In this document: one piece after another, positions 6,707 through 11,558 of the stretch
Position numbering within the stretch: position 1 is the first letter of the stretch
Layout of the letters: every line of letters begins with the position of its first letter
DNA from: Allobrachymonas sp.
GTDB taxonomy: Bacteria > Pseudomonadota > Gammaproteobacteria > Burkholderiales > Burkholderiaceae
DNA: 11,558 nt
NCBI GenBank assembly: GCA_030529305.1
Contig: JAUMXD010000046.1
Coordinates: 1 to 11,558, forward strand
Direction of reading: 5' to 3'
Program-made: the position numbers and the translations under genes
Notes under the pieces: model-generated
Databases searched by the model: none
What the model was told of the DNA's origin: nothing
Seen by the model: only the letters and a program-made list of their open reading frames with translations

Positions 6707-9700
6707 GTGTCCAAACAGCGCCCCACTCCATCCTCTGCCGCGCCTGCACAAACCGCCGCTGACGCTGATCACCTGATTCGCATTCGTGGCGCGCGCCAGC
6801 ACAACCTGAAGAACCTGGATGTAGACATCCGCACCGGCGAGATGACGGTGGTGACCGGCCCCAGCGGCTCTGGCAAATCCAGCCTGGTGTTCGATACCTT
6901 GTTTGCCGAGGGCCAGCGCCGCTACGTGGAAACCTTCAGCGCCTACGCGCGGCAGTTTCTCGACCGCATGGACAAACCCGCGGTAGACAAGGTGGAAGGC
7001 GTGCCGCCTGCCATCGCCATCGACCAGACCAACCCCGTGCGCAGCTCGCGCTCCACCGTGGGCACGATGACGGAGCTGAACGACCATTTGAAGCTGCTGT
7101 TCGCCCGCACCGGCCAATTGTTCGATGCGCAAACCGCGCTGCCCGTGCGGCACGACAGCGCCGACAGCATTTACGACGAGCTGCTGCGCCGCAGCCAGCA
7201 GGCGGGCGACCCACGCATCGTCATCACCTTTGCCGTGGCGCTGCCCGCTAACACCACGGCAGACGAGGTGCAGCAGTGGCTGTCGGCCAGCGGATTCACG
7301 CGCGTGCAGGCCGAGCGCGAAGAGACGCTCGTCCCCACCACGCCCGATGCGGCGGCCACCAAACCCAAAAGCAGCGACAAAAACAAAGCCGCCCCAGCAG
7401 CCAGCCCCATGAAAGTGCTGGACGTAGTGGCCGACCGCTTTCGACTCAGCAGCGCCGAGCGCGCCCGCGTGATCGAAGCGATTGAAGTGGCCCTCAAACG
7501 CGGCGGCGGGCAGCTCACGGCCTATGCCCTGCCCGATGAAAGTACGGGGGGCGAGCCGCAGCTGTGGAAGTTTTCCACCGGCCTGCACTGCCCCGAAAGC
7601 GGCCTGCGCTACCGCGAGCCGCTGCCGGGCATGTTCTCGTTCAACTCCGCCGTGGGCGCTTGCGATGCCTGCCGCGGCTTTGGCCGCGTGATTGGCGTGG
7701 ACTGGGGCCTGGTGATACCGGACGAGCGCCTCACCCTGCGCCAGGGCTGCATCAAGCCCATTCAAACGCCTGCGTGGAAAGAATGCCAGGACGACCTGAT
7801 GCGCCATGCCGAAAGCGCGGGCATTCCGCGCGATACGCCGTGGCAGCAGCTCTCGCCCGAGCAAAAGCACTGGGTAATCGAAGGCGCGCCCAATTTTCGC
7901 GAAGGCCAATGGAGCAAGCAGTGGTACGGCATTCGCCGCTTCTTCCAGTATCTGGAAAGCAAGGCCTACAAGATGCACATTCGCGTGCTGCTGTCCAAAT
8001 ACCGCAGCTACACCGAATGCCCCAGCTGCGCGGGCGCACGCCTCAAGACCGAAAGCCTGCTCTGGCGCGTGGGCAGCAAGCAGGATGCCGATGCCGTGCT
8101 GCCACCCGCCCAACGTTTCATGCCGCAAGGCGTGGGCTGGACGCGCGCGCAGCTCGAAAGCCTGCCCGGCCTGTGCCTGCACGACCTGATGCTGCTGCCG
8201 ATTGAACGGCTGCGCACCTTCGTGGAGCGGTTGCAAGCGCCTGCTGCACCCACACCCAAGCAAGCCCAGCCTAGCCACAATGCCGATGCGCAGGCGCGCA
8301 AGCTCATCCTCGAAGAAATCGCCACGCGCCTCAAATACCTGTGCGACGTGGGCATTGGCTACCTCACGCTCGACCGGCAAAGCCGCACGCTCAGCGGCGG
8401 CGAGGTGCAGCGCATCAACCTCACCACGGCGCTGGGCACCTCGCTCGTCAACACCCTGTTCGTGCTGGACGAGCCCAGCATCGGCCTGCACCCGCGCGAC
8501 ATGGCGCGCATCAACCAGGCCATGCAGCGCCTCAAAAACGCGGGCAACACCTTGGTGGTGGTGGAGCACGACCCCGCCGTGATGCTGGCGGCCGACCGCG
8601 TGCTGGACTTTGGCCCCGGCCCCGGCAGCGCGGGCGGGCGCATCGTGTTTGATGGCACGCCCGATGAGCTGCGCACGGCAGACACCTTGACAGGCGCTTA
8701 TCTGGGCGCACGCAAGCGCATCGGCATGGGCGCGGCACGGCCCGTGGCGGCCAACACCCCCAAGCTGCTGCTGGAAGGCGCACGCCAGCACAACCTGCAA
8801 AACGTGAATGTGGAGCTGCCGCTGCAACGGCTGGTGGTGGTCACCGGCGTATCGGGCTCGGGCAAATCCACGCTGATTCAAGACGTGCTGGCCCCGGCCC
8901 TGCTGCGCCATTTCGGCCAGGCGACCGAAGCGCCCGGCGCGCACGACCGCTTGCTGGGCGCCGAGCAATTGGCGGGCGTGGTGTTTGTGGACCAATCGCC
9001 CATCGGCAAAACCGCGCGCAGCAACCCCGCCAGCTACGTGGGCGCTTGGGATGCCATCCGCAAGCTGTTTGCCGATGCGCCGCTGGCGCGCCAGCGCAGC
9101 TACAGCGCGGCCAAGTTCAGCTTCAACGCGGGCGACGGGCGCTGCCCCACTTGCGGCGGCAGCGGCTTCGAGCATGTGGAGATGCAGTTCCTCTCCGACG
9201 TGTACCTGCGCTGCCCCGATTGCGACGGCCAGCGTTACCGCCCCGAGGTGCTGGAAGTGACCATCGAACGCGGCGGCCGCCCATTGAACGTGGCCGACGT
9301 GCTGGCGCTCACCGTGGCCGACGCCGCGCGCCTGTTCGCGCAAGACCGCGAAGTCATCCGCACCCTGCAACCCATTGTGGACGTGGGGCTGGATTACGTC
9401 ACCCTGGGCCAGCCCGTGCCCACGCTCAGCGGTGGCGAGGCGCAGCGCCTCAAGCTCGCGGGCTTTCTGGCCGAGGCGGCAGAGACGACAAGCAAGTCAC
9501 GCCAACCCGTGGCCAAGAAAGGCACACTGTTTTTGTTTGACGAGCCCACCACCGGCCTGCACTTTGACGACATCGCCAAGCTCATGCGCGCGCTGCGCAA
9601 GCTGCTGGATGCGGGGCACTCGCTCATCGTGATCGAGCACAACCTCGACGTGATGCGCGCCGCCGATTGGCTGATCGACCTCGGCCCCGAAGGCGGCGAC

Positions 9701-11558
9701 CAAGGCGGCCAGATCGTGGCGCAAGGCACGCCGCAAGCCGTGGCCGCCCACCCCACCTCGCACACCGGCGCGGCCCTGCGCGAATACGAAGCGGCGCTGT
9801 TTGCTGCGGATGCCCCCCAAGCCAAACAGCACACGGCGCAAGAACCCCGCCCGGCCTACCGCGTGGCAACGCCTGCCCCCACTTCGCCTGCGCCCACACA
9901 GCAGATCGAAATCATCCACGCGCGCGAACACAACCTCAAAAACATCAGCGTCAACATTCCGCGCGGGCAGTTCAACGTCATCACCGGCGTGAGCGGCAGC
10001 GGCAAATCCACGCTGGCGTTTGACATCTTGTTCAACGAAGGCCAGCGCCGCTACCTCGAAAGCCTCAACGCCTATGCGCGCAGCATCGTGCAACCGGCGG
10101 GCCGGCCCGAGGTGGATGCGGTGTACGGCATACCGCCCACCGTGGCGATCGAGCAGCGCCTGAGCCGCGGCGGGCGCAAATCCACCGTGGGCACGGTGAC
10201 CGAGGTGTGGCACTTCTTGCGCCTGCTTTACGTCAAGCTGGGCGTGCAGCACTGCGTGCACGACGGCGCGCCCGTGCAGCCGCAAACGCCCGAACGCATC
10301 GCCGCGCAAATCCTTGCGCGCTTTCGCGGCCAAACCATCGGCCTGCTCGCGCCCCTAGTGATTGCACGCAAAGGCGTTTACACCGAGCTGGCCGATTGGG
10401 CACGCCCGCGCGGCTACACCCACCTGCGCGTGGATGGCGAGTTCTTGCCCACGGCCAACTTCCCGCGCATCGACCGCTTCAAGGAACACACCATCGAGCT
10501 GCCCGTGGCCAGCCTGTGCGTGGACGCCGCGCACGAGGCCGAACTGCGCGAGCACCTCACCCGCGCGCTGGAGCACGGCAAGGGCGTGGTGCACGTGCTG
10601 CACGCTATCGACGGCCTGGCCGACGCCATGCAAGACGGCCGCCCCACCGCCGCCATTGGGCAGGTGGAAGTGTTTTCCACCCAGCGCGCCTGCCCCGTCT
10701 GCGCCACCAGCTATGCCGAGCTGGACCCGCGCCTTTTCAGCTACAACAGCAAGCACGGTTGGTGCCCGGATTGCGTGGGCACAGGCGTGGCCCTCACGCG
10801 CGAGCAGCGCAAAGCGCTGGATGATTCGCTGCTGACGGCCGACCAAAAAGGCAAAGAAAAAGGCCGCGAGCACACCTTCGCCGAGGCGGATGTGGAAGAC
10901 GTGAGCGATGCCGCCTGCCCCACATGTGTCGGCACACGCCTCAACGCTACAGCGCGCGCCGTGCGACTGGACGGGACGGATTTTGCGGCGCTGTGCGCCC
11001 TGCCAAGCGCCACTGCGTCTGATGCATGTGCAAGTGCCACCACTGTTGCCTCAGCAAGCGGCAGCCCCCATGCAAGCGCCAACGCGCCTACACCCAAGGG
11101 CCGCACCCGCAAATCCAGCCAGGCAGACAAGGCTGCAAAAAATACTTCTGCCAAGCTCAGCGCCTCTGCAACGCATGCTGCAATAGATGTGGCAGTGAAC
11201 GCATCGCCCAGCGCAGCCATAGCCAGCGCTCAAGGCCCTGCCATCACCGATCTGGCCCGCCTGAGCGTGAGCGATCTGCACCGCTGGTTCAAGGGCCTGC
11301 GCCTGCATGGCCGCGCGGCCGACATCGCGCGCGATCTGCTGCCCGAAATCAAAAGCCGACTGGCGTTTCTGGAACAGGTTGGCTTGGGCTACCTCACGCT
11401 TGATCGCGGTGCGCCCACGCTCAGCGGTGGCGAGGCCCAGCGCATCCGCCTGGCCGCACAGCTGGGCAGCAATCTGCAAGGCGTGTGCTACGTGCTCGAT
11501 GAACCCACCATCGGCCTGCACGCGCGCGACAACCACATCCTGCTCGACGCGCTGCACA
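6707..11558 (+). CDS. uvrA: Tandem double-length UvrA-family excinuclease ATPase (3' end beyond window)
   Basis: DNA-damage recognition ATPase of nucleotide excision repair. 1617 codons are open, against about 940 for ordinary UvrA. Unit 1 (about 23-1025) is a complete UvrA: Walker A GPSGSGKS (51-58), a UvrB-docking-like region (about 130-290), zinc-type cysteines 319/322 and 438/441, signature LSGGE (562), Walker B LDEPSIGLH with Glu589; then Walker A GVSGSGKS (714-721), zinc Cys 813/816/836/839, LSGGE (907), DEPTTGLH with Glu946. A linker (about 1026-1066) leads to unit 2: Walker A GVSGSGKS (1094-1101), zinc Cys 1329/1332/1353/1356 and 1404/1407, LSGGE (1572), LDEPTIGLH with Glu1599. A fourth ABC module should lie past the right edge. 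Low-complexity segments occur at 210-235, 508-530 and 1434-1512. The GTG start is preferred over ATG at 6650 because of its ribosome-binding site. I recall double-length UvrA-like proteins in other proteobacteria but cannot verify this here. Whether it is the only UvrA of the cell is unknown. Confidence 0.92.
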   Translation, partial: MSKQRPTPSSAAPAQTAADADHLIRIRGARQHNLKNLDVDIRTGEMTVVTGPSGSGKSSLVFDTLFAEGQRRYVETFSAYARQFLDRMDKPAVDKVEGVPPAIAIDQTNPVRSSRSTVGTMTELNDHLKLLFARTGQLFDAQTALPVRHDSADSIYDELLRRSQQAGDPRIVITFAVALPANTTADEVQQWLSASGFTRVQAEREETLVPTTPDAAATKPKSSDKNKAAPAASPMKVLDVVADRFRLSSAERARVIEAIEVALKRGGGQLTAYALPDESTGGEPQLWKFSTGLHCPESGLRYREPLPGMFSFNSAVGACDACRGFGRVIGVDWGLVIPDERLTLRQGCIKPIQTPAWKECQDDLMRHAESAGIPRDTPWQQLSPEQKHWVIEGAPNFREGQWSKQWYGIRRFFQYLESKAYKMHIRVLLSKYRSYTECPSCAGARLKTESLLWRVGSKQDADAVLPPAQRFMPQGVGWTRAQLESLPGLCLHDLMLLPIERLRTFVERLQAPAAPTPKQAQPSHNADAQARKLILEEIATRLKYLCDVGIGYLTLDRQSRTLSGGEVQRINLTTALGTSLVNTLFVLDEPSIGLHPRDMARINQAMQRLKNAGNTLVVVEHDPAVMLAADRVLDFGPGPGSAGGRIVFDGTPDELRTADTLTGAYLGARKRIGMGAARPVAANTPKLLLEGARQHNLQNVNVELPLQRLVVVTGVSGSGKSTLIQDVLAPALLRHFGQATEAPGAHDRLLGAEQLAGVVFVDQSPIGKTARSNPASYVGAWDAIRKLFADAPLARQRSYSAAKFSFNAGDGRCPTCGGSGFEHVEMQFLSDVYLRCPDCDGQRYRPEVLEVTIERGGRPLNVADVLALTVADAARLFAQDREVIRTLQPIVDVGLDYVTLGQPVPTLSGGEAQRLKLAGFLAEAAETTSKSRQPVAKKGTLFLFDEPTTGLHFDDIAKLMRALRKLLDAGHSLIVIEHNLDVMRAADWLIDLGPEGGDQGGQIVAQGTPQAVAAHPTSHTGAALREYEAALFAADAPQAKQHTAQEPRPAYRVATPAPTSPAPTQQIEIIHAREHNLKNISVNIPRGQFNVITGVSGSGKSTLAFDILFNEGQRRYLESLNAYARSIVQPAGRPEVDAVYGIPPTVAIEQRLSRGGRKSTVGTVTEVWHFLRLLYVKLGVQHCVHDGAPVQPQTPERIAAQILARFRGQTIGLLAPLVIARKGVYTELADWARPRGYTHLRVDGEFLPTANFPRIDRFKEHTIELPVASLCVDAAHEAELREHLTRALEHGKGVVHVLHAIDGLADAMQDGRPTAAIGQVEVFSTQRACPVCATSYAELDPRLFSYNSKHGWCPDCVGTGVALTREQRKALDDSLLTADQKGKEKGREHTFAEADVEDVSDAACPTCVGTRLNATARAVRLDGTDFAALCALPSATASDACASATTVASASGSPHASANAPTPKGRTRKSSQADKAAKNTSAKLSASATHAAIDVAVNASPSAAIASAQGPAITDLARLSVSDLHRWFKGLRLHGRAADIARDLLPEIKSRLAFLEQVGLGYLTLDRGAPTLSGGEAQRIRLAAQLGSNLQGVCYVLDEPTIGLHARDNHILLDALH
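11006..11242 (+). other. Ser/Ala/Thr-rich low-complexity insert in UvrA unit 2
   Basis: Residues about 1434-1512 of the UvrA protein, some 79 residues made mostly of Ala, Ser and Thr with a Lys/Arg cluster in the middle (PKGRTRKSSQADKAAKN). It lies between the CPTCVGTRL zinc-type motif with its following strand and the helix LSVSDLHRWF, where ordinary UvrA has only a few residues. The DNA here is visibly less GC-rich and less biased in codon use than the flanks, but the frame is kept. Probably a disordered surface loop. Confidence 0.8.

Noticed and set aside
6579..6776. A 65-codon plus-strand frame overlapping the uvrA start
   Set aside because: It has no ribosome-binding site or recognisable sequence and overlaps the UvrA N-terminus in another frame.
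6566..9370. A 934-codon open frame on the minus strand antisense to uvrA
   Set aside because: It has no recognisable domain, is rich in Ala, His, Gln and Arg as expected of the shadow of a GC-rich gene, and the plus-strand frame is clearly UvrA over its whole length.

Overview
The window looks like chromosomal DNA of a GC-rich betaproteobacterium, most likely Burkholderiales and probably Comamonadaceae. This is judged from codon use, the dapA-bamC arrangement, a small Trp-rich membrane protein typical of that order, and the style of the CobQ and UvrA sequences. No tRNA, rRNA, CRISPR array, insertion sequence or phage gene is visible. No species can be named from sequence alone.

Left part (1-4451), all on the minus strand. 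In transcription order from the right: a small Trp-rich membrane protein (4451-4209); dapA, dihydrodipicolinate synthase (4129-3236); bamC, an outer-membrane assembly lipoprotein (3129-2005), closed by a clear intrinsic terminator (1950-1920); a YycJ-like metallo-beta-lactamase-fold hydrolase (1872-1093); and the N-terminal 280 codons of an aldehyde dehydrogenase of the coniferyl-aldehyde type (841 to beyond the left edge). dapA and bamC form the envelope unit familiar from many proteobacteria: DapA feeds diaminopimelate and lysine synthesis, and BamC belongs to the BAM complex. A second terminator-like hairpin (4162-4140) sits directly against the dapA ribosome-binding region.

Right part (4679-11558), all on the plus strand. 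cobQ (cobyric acid synthase, 4679-6364) diverges from the Trp-rich gene. After a 342-base gap comes a very long UvrA-family gene, open from 6707 to the right edge (1617 codons seen). It holds one complete UvrA-like unit (two ABC modules) followed by most of the first ABC module of a second unit, so it encodes a tandem double-length UvrA. The second unit carries a striking Ser/Ala/Thr-rich insert of about 80 residues.

Most of the window is ordinary housekeeping. The points that merit attention are the architecture of the double UvrA (unequal zinc modules, unequal UvrB-docking-like regions, low-complexity linkers), two insertions in CobQ, and the hairpin at the dapA leader.
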